In this document: piece after piece, positions 1 through 8,793 of the stretch
How positions within the stretch are numbered: the stretch's first letter is position 1
Layout: every line of letters starts with the position of its first letter
NCBI RefSeq assembly: GCF_023821985.2
Contig: NZ_CP098805.1
Coordinates: 4,154,001 to 4,218,000 of the forward strand
Reading direction: 5' to 3'
Source of the DNA: Dyadobacter chenhuakuii
Lineage (GTDB): Bacteria > Bacteroidota > Bacteroidia > Cytophagales > Spirosomataceae
Length of the DNA stretch: 64,000 nt
Notes under the pieces: model-generated
The model's input: the letters and a program-made list of their open reading frames with translations, nothing else
Database searches by the model: none
What the model was told of the DNA's origin: nothing
Translations under genes and position numbers: made by a program

Positions 1-34
1 TTCACTTCCCTAAACCACAAAATTACATAATACT

Positions 35-241
35 ATGGCCTCCATGCTTGAATACATAAAAATTATTCTGCAGAAAGTTAGTTTCGACCGCAGATTGTTT
101 GAAAAAGAACTTAGAAAAGCAATCCGTATGTTGATGCCAGCCGAGGTAAAAAGATTACGACAATGGTGTTACGATAATTACGGAACGGTTCATCTACCAG
201 TACTCAATACTTGTTTTGCGCGCCTGTCTTCATTGGGCTAG
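35..241 (+). CDS. small hypothetical protein, 68 aa
   Basis: I do not recognise the family. The 68-residue product is basic, with Lys/Arg-rich stretches (for example KELRKAIRML), a single central Trp-Cys pair and no signal peptide or membrane segment. The reading frame ends 15 bases before a perfect palindrome that looks like its terminator, which supports expression. ATG codons at residues 1 and 4 are both possible starts, and no Shine-Dalgarno helps to choose, which is normal in Bacteroidota. Any upstream neighbour lies outside the window. Confidence 0.6.
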   Translation: MASMLEYIKIILQKVSFDRRLFEKELRKAIRMLMPAEVKRLRQWCYDNYGTVHLPVLNTCFARLSSLG

Positions 242-255
242 CATTTTTTAAATTT

Positions 256-305
256 TTATAATGAAAGAAGCCGCTTGGATATCCAAGCGGCTTCTTTCAT
301 TATAA
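256..305. terminator. bidirectional terminator, perfect 50-bp palindrome
   Basis: Positions 256-305 are perfectly self-complementary, with two 25-base arms and no designed loop. The core is GAAGCCGCTTGG and its complement, flanked by A/T runs on both sides. It lies between the converging small gene at 35 and the TPR gene at 316, so it can stop transcription in both directions. Confidence 0.8.
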
Positions 306-315
306 CCTAACCGAA

Positions 316-2091
316 TTATTTTTTCTTCGGTGTTGCTGCTGCTTTTGTTTTAGCACCAGCTTTTGCGCCTGCTGCTGGCTGCGTTTCAGCTGTTGGCGTA
401 GCTAATCCTAATGCTTCTTTTGCAGATATGTTATCCGGATCCACTTTTAGAAGTTTCTCCCAATATTCCTTCGCCTTTGCTTCATCTTTCAATGTAGTTT
501 GAGCGTGGAATGCAAGATAGCCATAAGCCAATTTCAAATAAGACTTGTATTTGCTTGGATCTGGATCTTTTTCAGCCAGTTCAGTCAATCTCAAATAGTA
601 AGGCTGAGAAATTCCCTTGTCAACGTTTTCTTGTCTGTCATATGCATTGTAAAGCGTACTTGCTCTCCAATAGTATCCATATGGCCAGTCAGGAAGTTTC
701 TGAGTAACAGTCGCGAAGATCGAATCTGCTTTCAGGAATAATGTACGTCTTTCCATTGAAATCTTCGCACTGTCTGCATAGTTTGAATCTGCAGCAGTTG
801 GAAGCACTTTCGCAGTTGCCATCTGGAAGTTAGACAAACCAGTGTAGTAATAGTCATTCGCGCTTGCTTTTGCAGTATCCAATGCGATACCTTTTTCAAA
901 AGTTGCAGCAGCGTTCGGGAAATCTTTCGCAGCATAATACAGGGCAGCAACTTCTTTGTATGCAGTTGCAGCTTCTGCTTTGCTCGTATCCATATCAGCA
1001 CCTTTCAAAATGTAAGCAACACCGGTCGAGTCATATCCTTTTCCGTCTGTTACTTTCTGGTTGTATGCACGACCCAAATATTTGTAGTCATCACCAATTA
1101 CTTTATCCGGAGCAATTTTGATGAATTCTGTCAAGTTCTGGATAGCTTCGTCAGGCTTGTTAGTCTTGAAGTTAGACCAGCCATACATACGCAATGTGAT
1201 CGGGTTGTTGATTTTGCCTTTGATCTCTTCAAGCAATTGCAATGATTTTGCATAATCGTCAGCCGTAAATGCAAACTGAGCAGCACGCAATTTCATTTCA
1301 GGATCAGTAGTTCCGCTTTTCTGGATGTACAAATCGAAGTTTTCAGCAGCTTGTTTGTATTTCTGAGCCAGGAAGTACAACTCCGCAAGGTCTTTGTATG
1401 CCGGTGCAAAGTTAGGATCTGCTTCAATGGCCTTTTTGTAGTTTTCAAGCGCCAGGTTGTAGTTCTTACCACGAAGGTAAATCTGACCAATCGCGTTGTG
1501 AGCAGTTGCGTAGTTTGGTTTTGCTGTCAAAGCATATTCATAAGCCGTTACAGCAGCACCACCTTCATTACGTAACATTAATGCATCCCCTTTTGCAAGA
1601 TAGGCGTCAGCAAGATTTTTATCTCTCTTAACAGCTTCATCCAGCAATCTGATTGCCTCAGCAGGATCGTTGTTTTTCTCGAAAAGCGTGTAAGCCTCGC
1701 CTATTCTGAAAAGAACCTCAGCATCTTTTTTCTTTTTCTTCTCTGCTTCGTCGAAAAGCTCTTTCGCTTTTGCTTTTTCTCCTTTGGCAAGAGCAACTGT
1801 TCCCTGACCTACTTTATTCAAATAGGATTTATCATCAATCGTAAGACCTTTATCAAAGGCTTTTTGTGCTTCGTCCAGTTGATTGGTTTTTATATAGTAA
1901 TAACCAAGGTAATATTGGTTATCAGCAGAAGGCGTTGTTTCTGCGAGTTTTTTAAATAAATCACCTGCTTCATTGTAACGTTCTCCGTTGATCAATGCTA
2001 AGCCGTCCTGCGTAGTTTGTGCGTGTAAATTAACAAACGCTAATAAACCAATTACCAGTGCTACTAATTTCATTCTCATGTTTCTGTTCAT
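316..2091 (-). CDS. TPR-repeat periplasmic protein, 591 aa
   Basis: The N-terminus has a signal peptide (basic MNRNMRMK, hydrophobic core, cleavage near AHAQ-like residues 22-25). Tetratricopeptide repeats fill roughly residues 30-430 (for example AHNAIGQIYLRGKNYNLALE). The C-terminus is a low-complexity Ala/Lys tail. TPR proteins are protein-protein scaffolds, and no enzymatic motif is seen. It is the last gene of the exbB-exbD-exbD-tonB-pstS unit, separated from pstS by about 80 bases. This order recurs in Bacteroidota, so the protein probably serves the same envelope energy-transduction function. The exact role is unknown. Confidence 0.85.
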   Translation of the reverse strand: MNRNMRMKLVALVIGLLAFVNLHAQTTQDGLALINGERYNEAGDLFKKLAETTPSADNQYYLGYYYIKTNQLDEAQKAFDKGLTIDDKSYLNKVGQGTVALAKGEKAKAKELFDEAEKKKKKDAEVLFRIGEAYTLFEKNNDPAEAIRLLDEAVKRDKNLADAYLAKGDALMLRNEGGAAVTAYEYALTAKPNYATAHNAIGQIYLRGKNYNLALENYKKAIEADPNFAPAYKDLAELYFLAQKYKQAAENFDLYIQKSGTTDPEMKLRAAQFAFTADDYAKSLQLLEEIKGKINNPITLRMYGWSNFKTNKPDEAIQNLTEFIKIAPDKVIGDDYKYLGRAYNQKVTDGKGYDSTGVAYILKGADMDTSKAEAATAYKEVAALYYAAKDFPNAAATFEKGIALDTAKASANDYYYTGLSNFQMATAKVLPTAADSNYADSAKISMERRTLFLKADSIFATVTQKLPDWPYGYYWRASTLYNAYDRQENVDKGISQPYYLRLTELAEKDPDPSKYKSYLKLAYGYLAFHAQTTLKDEAKAKEYWEKLLKVDPDNISAKEALGLATPTAETQPAAGAKAGAKTKAAATPKKK

Positions 2092-2169
2092 TTTTTACCC
2101 GGTTAAAATAATGATAAAAAATTTGGCTTTCCAATAACAAGTCCCAAATCTTAAATTGTATTACACTTC

Positions 2170-3126
2170 TTAAAAATTCTTCCCCGTGGTTATTTCGAGC
2201 TCCCTGGGGTAAGGTACAGTTGGCAATAAGCCCATTTTTTGAATTATTAAACCTCCTACATCCCGTGCGATATAGGTCATTAGTCCGCCTCCCAATCCCG
2301 AATATCCTTCACGGCTGATGATATATAAATCCCGGTGGAGGGGATATCTTTTAAATTCAAGTCCGCTTTGAAAGGGCTGAATATAATTTGACAAAGAATC
2401 TGGATTAGCCTTTTGAGCAACACCCAATACGTTGATTCCTTTTGACAATTCCCTTGTTGCTAATGAATGCCCTTCGCTGATCCAGCTTACGCCTATAAAA
2501 CCCAAATGTAGCGGGTTAGACCTGATATCTTTGATTACATTCTCGTTAGAACCAGCTGATGTAATACGCAAACGTTGAATGTCCTTGATCCCAAATTTAT
2601 TAAGAATGAAGTTCAAGTTGCTTGCATTGGCATTGTCAAACACCAATGTTATAGGCCCTTTTTGATTTCCATCCTTCAACTGAGACCAGTCCGTAATTTT
2701 CCCTTCCAGTATTGCCTTAATCTCGGGCATTGTTATTAAGCTGTCCGTATTTGATTTGCTTACTACCAACGCCAGCCCATCAGTTGCAATGTGCTGAAAC
2801 TTATGGGATCCTTTCTGCTTCTTAATGAGCTCTGTCTCCTTCTCGCTTAACTGCCTGGTCGAGAAAATGATCCGGGCACTGTCGTTAAGCAATTGACGAA
2901 TCGCTTCTTGCTCTGGCTTATACTCTAACTTAAAATGCGTATTCGGGTAAATTCCCTCGTATGCATTCGTTAGCGCATTAACAATCGGCTTGAATGATTC
3001 GTCTGAGGCAACGGTAATTGTTCCCTGCCTCGGGTTATCAAGATCACCATTAGAACCACCGCAACCTAGCAAGCTCAGAAACGCTACTGATGTGCCGAGC
3101 AATATTCCGGCTGACCAAAATTTCAT
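2170..3126 (-). CDS. PstS-like substrate-binding lipoprotein
   Basis: This is a periplasmic phosphate-type binding protein (PBP-like 2 fold) with the motif SAGSNENVI and a C-terminal pattern typical of PstS homologues. I chose the start at 3126, giving 318 aa beginning MKFWSAGILL. That ATG overlaps the TGA of the upstream 73-aa gene as ATGA, a coupling arrangement. It also puts a lipoprotein signal with lipobox LLGC near residue 21. An upstream ATG at 3153 would add nine charged residues before the signal. The gene lies in a TonB/ExbBD operon rather than with pstCAB, so a role in outer-membrane energy transduction or sensing is as likely as phosphate import. Confidence 0.8.
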   Translation of the reverse strand: MKFWSAGILLGTSVAFLSLLGCGGSNGDLDNPRQGTITVASDESFKPIVNALTNAYEGIYPNTHFKLEYKPEQEAIRQLLNDSARIIFSTRQLSEKETELIKKQKGSHKFQHIATDGLALVVSKSNTDSLITMPEIKAILEGKITDWSQLKDGNQKGPITLVFDNANASNLNFILNKFGIKDIQRLRITSAGSNENVIKDIRSNPLHLGFIGVSWISEGHSLATRELSKGINVLGVAQKANPDSLSNYIQPFQSGLEFKRYPLHRDLYIISREGYSGLGGGLMTYIARDVGGLIIQKMGLLPTVPYPRELEITTGKNF

Positions 3127-3344
3127 AGTTCTTTTTGATTTCTTCTTCTCCAAACCCTGTAACCTCTGTAAGCTCCGTACAAAATAAGTGTGCCAGCGAA
3201 AGCATTCCTTGCCAGACTGCCAACAGGTAACAACCTAAATGACAAGGAGGAGAGGACTAAAAAGACCCCTCCTCCTATGTATGTCAGAGCCATTAACACA
3301 GAGGTTAGATCACCGATCTTCTCATGCAATGGTTTTTCCCTCAT
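3123..3344 (-). CDS. small membrane protein, 73 aa
   Basis: The 73-residue product has two hydrophobic segments (about residues 13-35 and 44-62) and a basic C-terminal tail (YRVWRRRNQKEL). I do not recognise a named family. It sits between tonB (gap of 3 bases) and the pstS-like gene (4-base ATGA overlap), so it must be translated from the same mRNA. The coupling suggests a small inner-membrane accessory of the TonB/ExbBD apparatus; this is inference. Confidence 0.75.
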   Translation of the reverse strand: MREKPLHEKIGDLTSVLMALTYIGGGVFLVLSSLSFRLLPVGSLARNAFAGTLILYGAYRGYRVWRRRNQKEL

Positions 3345-3347
3345 GAG

Positions 3348-4172
3348 TTACTCCAGCTGGAAATTGATTGGCAAGTTGTACTTAACACGAACCGCACGTC
3401 CTGATTGCTTACCTGGTTTCCACTTCGGCATTGCTTTCACAACACGGATAGCTTCTTCGTCGCAACCAAAACCAAGTCCTTTCAATACAGCCACATCTTG
3501 GATACTACCATCCGTATTTACTACAAATGACATAAACACCCTTCCTGAAACGTTGGCACGTGAAGCTGCACTTGGGTATTTGATATTTTTACCTAAATAC
3601 TTGTACATTTCAGCCGTACCACCTGGAAACTCGGGCTGCTGCTCAACAACGGTAAAAACCTTTTCCGGTTCTGGCGCTGCTTCTACAACTGTTCCTTTGC
3701 TTGGTGCCGCAACTGCTTCGGGAGCAACAATGATCTCGTTCGCATTGGGATCTCCTTCAACTGTTTTATCCGCAACAACAGCTTCCTTAATTTCTTCTAC
3801 TGTTGGTGGTGGCACCTCTTCAGGCACTTCTTCATCCTTTTTAACCTCAGGAGGCAAGAACTTCACCGTATTCACCTTAGGTTGTTCAACCGGCGGTGGT
3901 GGCGGTGGTGGCGGTTCTGCCGGATCAATTGGCGGCGGTGGTATTTTCATTAAATCCACCTCAACCATTGCTACTTCTTCTTCCTCGCCAGCCGACAGTT
4001 TATTAATAATTGACGGTGTAAACATTGCAAGAACAAAGAGAGCTGCTCCGATTATGGTAGCCTTCGTCACATCGGCACGATAGCCCTGACGAAGTGAAAA
4101 TGCTCCGTACGCCTTATTTCGATCAGCAAACACTATATCATCCAGTGTAGCATTCGGGCCTATTTCTGCCAT
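3348..4172 (-). CDS. tonB: TonB energy transducer, 274 aa
   Basis: TonB spans the periplasm and passes proton-motive energy from ExbB/ExbD to outer-membrane TonB-dependent receptors. The cytoplasmic start has the Bacteroidota-type motif LDDIVFADRNKAYGAF. A single transmembrane helix follows near residues 36-55, then a Pro-rich spacer (PPPPPPP near residue 90) and a TonB C-terminal domain (QPEFPGGTAEMYKYL through VKYNLPINFQLE). It is directly downstream of two exbD genes. Likely clients include the SusC receptor at 40.7-43.8 kb. Confidence 0.93.
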   Translation of the reverse strand: MAEIGPNATLDDIVFADRNKAYGAFSLRQGYRADVTKATIIGAALFVLAMFTPSIINKLSAGEEEEVAMVEVDLMKIPPPPIDPAEPPPPPPPPVEQPKVNTVKFLPPEVKKDEEVPEEVPPPTVEEIKEAVVADKTVEGDPNANEIIVAPEAVAAPSKGTVVEAAPEPEKVFTVVEQQPEFPGGTAEMYKYLGKNIKYPSAASRANVSGRVFMSFVVNTDGSIQDVAVLKGLGFGCDEEAIRVVKAMPKWKPGKQSGRAVRVKYNLPINFQLE

Positions 4173-4201
4173 GGCGCTTTGAATTTGATTTGATTAAATT
4201 G

Positions 4202-4783
4202 TTATTTTTCTACGATTTTGTCACCCAAGAGCTTTTTCTCCGAATCTGTCAGAGTCTCTACAAGTGCATATCTCTTTGATTTGGTAATGGCCATTTCGTC
4301 CAATACGTCAACCATGTTCTTATAGGTTGAAACCGGCGTTGGCTTGATTACCACAACAAAAGGATCGTTTCCTTTTTCATCCTTTGGATTTGCAGCATTG
4401 ATACGCTTAGCAGAGTTGAAAATCACACTTCTCAAATCGAACCCGTAGCGGGTTGTTTTCAAAGATGCTTCTGCTTTATCGTCATCCGCAGCTACTCCAT
4501 CCAGATAATATACATCGTCGTTGGCTCCCATAAAAAGGGTCAACACTTTTGACGCTTTTAGCGGTTCGGTTTTTTCCTGGTCCTTTTCATCCGTCTTATC
4601 AGGAACAGCCAGCGTCATAGATGTCGGTTTCGACATAGTTGTTGCTAGCATGAAAAACGTGATAAGCAAGAATCCCAAGTCCACCATTGGCGTCATGTCT
4701 ACACGGGTAGACATCTTTTTGCCCCGAACCTTACCGTCACCTTTGCCATGCCCACCACCACCGGATTCTTCAATTGCTGCCAT
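4202..4783 (-). CDS. exbD: ExbD/TolR biopolymer transport protein (second copy), 193 aa
   Basis: ExbD forms the proton-conducting core of the Ton motor together with ExbB. Visible features are a Gly-rich cytoplasmic start, the ExbD motif STRVDMTPMVDLGFLLITFFML containing the membrane Asp in a single transmembrane helix (about residues 25-48), and a periplasmic domain. It differs from the first exbD by a charged insert after the helix (DKTDEKDQEKT). Two non-identical ExbD proteins in one operon are usual in Bacteroidota and suggest a heteromeric motor. Confidence 0.92.
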   Translation of the reverse strand: MAAIEESGGGGHGKGDGKVRGKKMSTRVDMTPMVDLGFLLITFFMLATTMSKPTSMTLAVPDKTDEKDQEKTEPLKASKVLTLFMGANDDVYYLDGVAADDDKAEASLKTTRYGFDLRSVIFNSAKRINAANPKDEKGNDPFVVVIKPTPVSTYKNMVDVLDEMAITKSKRYALVETLTDSEKKLLGDKIVEK

Positions 4784-4819
4784 TTTCTCTTCTTATTAAA
4801 ATGATCTCTTTAATTAAAA

Positions 4820-5434
4820 TTAATCGTTCGTGTAGCCGGCAGGCGCTTGTTCGCTACCTGTGATCAGGTTGAACTTGTTGATGTTCTGCGACTGTAAGTT
4901 AGACAACACGTCCTTGAAAACCGGGAACTTGGAAAGATTGTCACCTTTCAAAGCGATCCTCAATTGACTGTTAGCCTTACGAGCTGCATAAACCCAGTCA
5001 GCCAGTTCACTTGCCCCCGTAGAGTCAACCGGGATACCTGGTTGCTTCACATTCGGCATTTGCTCCTTCGACATATTCAACCAAGGTTTCAATTGGTTCA
5101 ATGGAAATCCAAAGCTTGATTGCAATGCAAATTTTGCTTTCTCAGTCTCAGTGAACGTGATCCCTTTTGATTGACCAATGTTTTCAAGCATTGCTGCTCT
5201 TACCGGTTTTGCATCCACTCCAAAGAACACTTTGCCCGCTTTGTCAATACTAATGACCATAATGTCATCATCAGGAACTTTAATCTGCGAAATGGAAGAG
5301 GGTGTTGTAATCTCCGCTTCATTCGACTTAAAAGTTGCCGTCATGATAAAGAACGTCAGTAGTAAGAACGCTACGTCAGTCATCGCTGTCATATCTGTAT
5401 GCGGCGCATGCTTCTTAGGTCTTACCTTTCCCAT
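4820..5434 (-). CDS. exbD: ExbD/TolR biopolymer transport protein (first copy), 204 aa
   Basis: This is an ExbD family protein with the signature HTDMTAMTDVAFLLLTFFIM near residues 12-31. The membrane Asp lies in the only transmembrane helix and a periplasmic domain follows. It partners ExbB, encoded 60 bases upstream, and the second ExbD 37 bases downstream. The start MGKVRPKKHAPH gives the usual short basic cytoplasmic tail. Confidence 0.92.
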   Translation of the reverse strand: MGKVRPKKHAPHTDMTAMTDVAFLLLTFFIMTATFKSNEAEITTPSSISQIKVPDDDIMVISIDKAGKVFFGVDAKPVRAAMLENIGQSKGITFTETEKAKFALQSSFGFPLNQLKPWLNMSKEQMPNVKQPGIPVDSTGASELADWVYAARKANSQLRIALKGDNLSKFPVFKDVLSNLQSQNINKFNLITGSEQAPAGYTND

Positions 5435-5495
5435 AGCAAATATATAAGTTTTTTGTATATTAACGAAACTTTCATATTAATAGTTCAAAAAACTA

Positions 5496-6335
5496 TTAAT
5501 AATGTGTAGCAAAGTTTGATTGAAGGCTTAGGCCGATTTCATCAATGCTATAAGTAAGGTCGTCAACACGGCTGTTCAGGTAAGCGTATGAGATCGTTGC
5601 GATCGCAGAAGTACCGATACCAAGTGCCGTATTAATAAGGGCCTCAGAGATACCTGTGGCAAGTGCAGCGGAGTCAGGAGAACCTGATGTACCAAGAGCC
5701 GCGAAGGCTTTGATCATACCGATTACCGTTCCAAGAAGTGCCAAAAGTGTAGATGCACCTGCAAGTGTTGCGATAATCGTAAGGTTTTTCTGAAGCATTG
5801 GAAGTTCAAGCGTAGTTGCTTCTTCGATTTCTTTCTGAAGCGCTGCCAGTTTCTGCTCTTTGTCAAGTGCAGTCTCCGTAGTCAATTGCTTATATTTCAA
5901 AAGACCTGCTTTGATAACGTTACCAACAGAACCTTTTTGTCTGTCACATTCTTTAATTGCTTCTTCGATTTGGTTTTTGTCAAGAAGACCTCTCAGCTTC
6001 ACAACGAATGCATCGATGCTTCCAGAACCTTGAGCTTTGTTCAAAGTGATCAAACGCTCGATTGTAAATGTTAACACGATCAGGAAACAAGTCATCAAAA
6101 TTGGTACGATAGGACCTCCTTTGTAAACGATTCCGTAGTAATCACCATCGATTGGGCCTTTTGCGTGATCGCCATCTTTAAAGTGTTCGGGAGCTCCCAG
6201 AACAAAAATGTAAACTGCCAATGCAATCGCAAATAGTAGAGGGATTACCAATGCCGGGTTCAAACCGCCTTTGCCTTTTGTTGCTGCCGCAGCAGGCTTT
6301 GGAGCTGGTGCCGGACTTGTAGCTTTCTTTTCCAT
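5496..6335 (-). CDS. exbB: ExbB/TolQ/MotA proton channel protein, 279 aa
   Basis: This is the MotA/TolQ/ExbB family component of the Ton motor. It has an Ala/Pro/Lys-rich cytoplasmic start, one transmembrane helix near residues 27-47, a second near 75-95, and the conserved two-helix block (LAGASTLLALLGTVIGMIKAF, then ISEALINTALGIGTSAIATISYAYL). It is the first gene of the minus-strand operon exbB-exbD-exbD-tonB-73aa-pstS-TPR. A TAnnTTTG box lies about 120 bases upstream. Confidence 0.93.
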   Translation of the reverse strand: MEKKATSPAPAPKPAAAATKGKGGLNPALVIPLLFAIALAVYIFVLGAPEHFKDGDHAKGPIDGDYYGIVYKGGPIVPILMTCFLIVLTFTIERLITLNKAQGSGSIDAFVVKLRGLLDKNQIEEAIKECDRQKGSVGNVIKAGLLKYKQLTTETALDKEQKLAALQKEIEEATTLELPMLQKNLTIIATLAGASTLLALLGTVIGMIKAFAALGTSGSPDSAALATGISEALINTALGIGTSAIATISYAYLNSRVDDLTYSIDEIGLSLQSNFATHY

Positions 6336-6954
6336 CAGACTTACTTTTAAAGGTTAAATTGAGATTTTGGTTGTGAATTAAATAAAACTTTTGGTTAAAA
6401 CTGGATTTGGTAAAATAAAATTTTGATTGCGTTTTAGATATTAGCCTTCTACAAAAGTATGAGTTTTCCTTTTAAAAAAAAGCAAGCATTTCGTCAGTTT
6501 TTTTCCCGAAATTTTTGACATAGCACGTACAAATTGCATAATTTAAAGAAACCCGCACGTTTAATTTTCTTAGTTATTCTCGATTTTGTACTGATTAAGA
6601 ACTAAATGCAATCTAAATTCAAACTTATACATAATTGTACTCTTTACAATGATCGCTGCGAACATGTTTTTCAAAGCTGCCGATTGTATTTCAAAATATT
6701 TCAACATTCTCGTAGAAAAGCAAATATTATTTTTCTCCTACTATTAGTTAAACAACAATTTTAAATTTTGGACAAGCCCTATTTTATGTGCCAGGGCAAA
6801 TTTTACTAAAACAACAGAAGCAAGACACCGGTTTCCATCGTCAATGCTTACAGTTCCCGAATAATTTGTCACCACGGAAAACAGAATCGCAAAAATCAGG
6901 TAATTTTGACATCCGTTTCAGTCCCCGACGGTAACTTAACAAATTCATAACATC
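6336..6954. promoter_or_regulatory. divergent intergenic region between exbB and gatC
   Basis: No gene is seen in these 619 A/T-rich bases. Two Bacteroidota -7 boxes (TAnnTTTG) are visible. On the minus strand, TACTTTTG at 6459-6452 reads toward exbB, with a TTG about 23 bases upstream. On the plus strand, TAATTTTG at 6901-6908 reads toward gatC and has no good -33 partner. The first is the better promoter candidate. The middle part shows nothing I can name. Confidence 0.45.
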
Positions 6955-7242
6955 ATGAAAATTGACAAGGAGTCTCTTAAAAAAATAGCCCACCTGGCCC
7001 GTTTGGAGATAAAACCAGAGGAAGAAGAAGGCATTTTAAAGAGTATGGACTCGGTATTGACGTGGATGGAGCAGCTGGACGAGGTGGATACTGATGGCGT
7101 TGAACCTCTGACTCATATCCTTAGCGAAGTGAACAACTGGCGCGAAGATGTGGGCGTGAACACGATGACGAGGGAAGATGCACTTGCAAATGCACCGGCA
7201 AAAAATGCTTCCTATATAATGGTCCCGAAGGTGATTGAGTAA
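6955..7242 (+). CDS. gatC: Asp/Glu-tRNA amidotransferase subunit C, 95 aa
   Basis: GatC stabilises the GatCAB complex, which amidates misacylated Glu-tRNA(Gln) and Asp-tRNA(Asn). The full-length 95-aa protein carries the family pattern: KKIAHLARLEI near the start, then MDSVLTWMEQLDEVDTDGVEP, and a C-terminal YIMVPKVIE that fits the usual F.VPK.I ending. gatA and gatB are not in the window, so the complex is encoded at separate loci. Confidence 0.93.
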   Translation: MKIDKESLKKIAHLARLEIKPEEEEGILKSMDSVLTWMEQLDEVDTDGVEPLTHILSEVNNWREDVGVNTMTREDALANAPAKNASYIMVPKVIE

Positions 7243-7267
7243 CTTATAGGACACTTTGTCCGTGTGC

Positions 7268-8065
7268 TCACCAATTTATCTGAAAATCGTCGGCATCATT
7301 CAATGCTGGGAAAGCGACCCGGTACGCATCAAGATCACCTTTATGGAAAGTGACGATCTTTTCCGTTTCTGCATTGGCCAGCATACTCAGCGGCTCCCCA
7401 AGATAATCGAGCGCAACCGAATCTCCCTGGTAAGTTAGCCCATTTGCATCCGAGCCAACGCGGTTCACGCCTACCACATAGCTTTGGTTTTCAATAGCCC
7501 GGGCTTTTAACAAAGTATTCCAGGCATGCGCACGCCTGGCCGGCCAATTCGCTACATATATAAGGATGTCATAAGGATCGGAAGCACTGTTACGGCTCCA
7601 AACGGGAAACCGGAGATCGTAGCAAACCAATGGGCAAACCTTCCAGCCCTTGTAATTAATGATCAGCCTGGATTTCCCGGGTGTATAGGTAAGGTGCTCA
7701 TTTCCAAAACTGAAAAGATGCTTCTTATCATTAAATACATAGGAACCATCGGGAGCAACGCACATTAACCGATTGTAGAACCTCCCTTCTTCCTTTACAG
7801 CAAAGCTCCCGATGACAAGCGCGTTCGCTTGTGCAGCCATTTGCTTCATCCAGCGCGTGGTGGTGAAATTCATGGGTTCGGCCGCTGCGGTGTTCATTGT
7901 GAAACCCGAGTTGAACATTTCCGGAAGCACAATGATATCCACCGGACCCGACAGCGTCGCTATTTTTTCTTCAAGCGTTGCCAGGTTAGCAGTCGTGTTT
8001 TCCCAAAACAGGTCGGTTTGAATTAAAGCGACCGACAATGTTTCCGTAGACTGTTCTGCTATCAT
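7268..8065 (-). CDS. carbon-nitrogen hydrolase (omega-amidase/YafV-Nit2 type), 265 aa
   Basis: This nitrilase-superfamily amidohydrolase has its catalytic triad visible as Glu49 (LPEMFNSGF), Lys115 (NDKKHLF) and Cys148 (LVCYDLRFP). The motif VCYDLRFPVWSRN and the length near 260 aa fit the YafV/Nit2 omega-amidase group, which hydrolyses alpha-ketoglutaramate and similar omega-amides. It converges with gatC and lies downstream of def, separated from it by an inverted repeat. The exact substrate cannot be read from sequence. Confidence 0.88.
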   Translation of the reverse strand: MIAEQSTETLSVALIQTDLFWENTTANLATLEEKIATLSGPVDIIVLPEMFNSGFTMNTAAAEPMNFTTTRWMKQMAAQANALVIGSFAVKEEGRFYNRLMCVAPDGSYVFNDKKHLFSFGNEHLTYTPGKSRLIINYKGWKVCPLVCYDLRFPVWSRNSASDPYDILIYVANWPARRAHAWNTLLKARAIENQSYVVGVNRVGSDANGLTYQGDSVALDYLGEPLSMLANAETEKIVTFHKGDLDAYRVAFPALNDADDFQINW

Positions 8066-8075
8066 GGTGGATGCT

Positions 8076-8156
8076 TTAATGAGTGAATGAGTGAATGAGT
8101 AAGTGAGTGGGCAATGACTTCATTGCTATTGTTTTATTCACTCATTCACTCATTAA
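8076..8156. repeat. GAATGAGT simple repeat forming a long inverted repeat
   Basis: The left arm 8076-8096 (repeated GAATGAGT units) is perfectly complementary over 21 bases to the right arm 8136-8156. A second small stem (GCAATG/CATTGC, 8111-8116 and 8121-8126) lies in the loop. It fills the gap between def and the amidohydrolase gene. It may be a processing or attenuation hairpin, or a length-variable repeat. Confidence 0.75.
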
Positions 8157-8159
8157 AAA

Positions 8160-8744
8160 TTATCTCCGCCCCGGAAAACGCATGCGGTAATCTGAGTCTA
8201 CATTGCCTTTTGTAATGTCCGCGAGTTTCCTTTTGATTAATTGCTTTTTCAATGTTGGCAGGTAATCGACGAAAAGTTTGCCTAACAAATGATCATATTC
8301 ATGCTGAATGATCCTGGCGGCCATTCCGGTATATTCTTCGGTATACTCATTCCAATCCGTATCGCGGTAACGGATTTTCACGCGCTCGGGGCGGTATACA
8401 TCGCCACGGATCCCCGGAATGCTCAGACAGCCTTCTTCAAATGCCCATTCTTTACCATCCTCTTCCAGGATTTCAGGGTTGATGAATGTTTTTTTGAAAT
8501 CAGCCAATGAAAGATCCGGTTCATCGTCGTCGTCATCGTCTTTTTCACTGAACGGCGTTGCGTCCACCACAAAAACACGGATATTCATGCCGATCTGCGG
8601 CGCTGCCAGCCCTACCCCATTTGCACCATGCATGGTCTCAAACATATCTTCTGAAAGTTTTTTCAGATCAAGCTGGTCTTTTTCAATGAATTGGGTTGGT
8701 TTTCTCAGGATAGGATCTCCGTATGCTACGATGGGATAAATCAT
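8160..8744 (-). CDS. def: peptide deformylase, 194 aa
   Basis: This metalloenzyme removes the N-formyl group from nascent proteins. All three family motifs are present: GVGLAAPQ (residues 43-50), EGCLS (104-108, metal Cys106) and QHEYDH (147-152, metal His148/His152 and catalytic Glu149). An acidic insert (six Asp in a row near residues 69-74) lies between motifs 1 and 2, as in other Bacteroidota enzymes. It follows ruvX on the minus strand, probably in one transcript. Confidence 0.96.
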   Translation of the reverse strand: MIYPIVAYGDPILRKPTQFIEKDQLDLKKLSEDMFETMHGANGVGLAAPQIGMNIRVFVVDATPFSEKDDDDDDEPDLSLADFKKTFINPEILEEDGKEWAFEEGCLSIPGIRGDVYRPERVKIRYRDTDWNEYTEEYTGMAARIIQHEYDHLLGKLFVDYLPTLKKQLIKRKLADITKGNVDSDYRMRFPGRR

Positions 8745-8793
8745 TGTAATGCGACTTTATTCGTTGTAATATAATGTAACCTGTAAATGCCGC

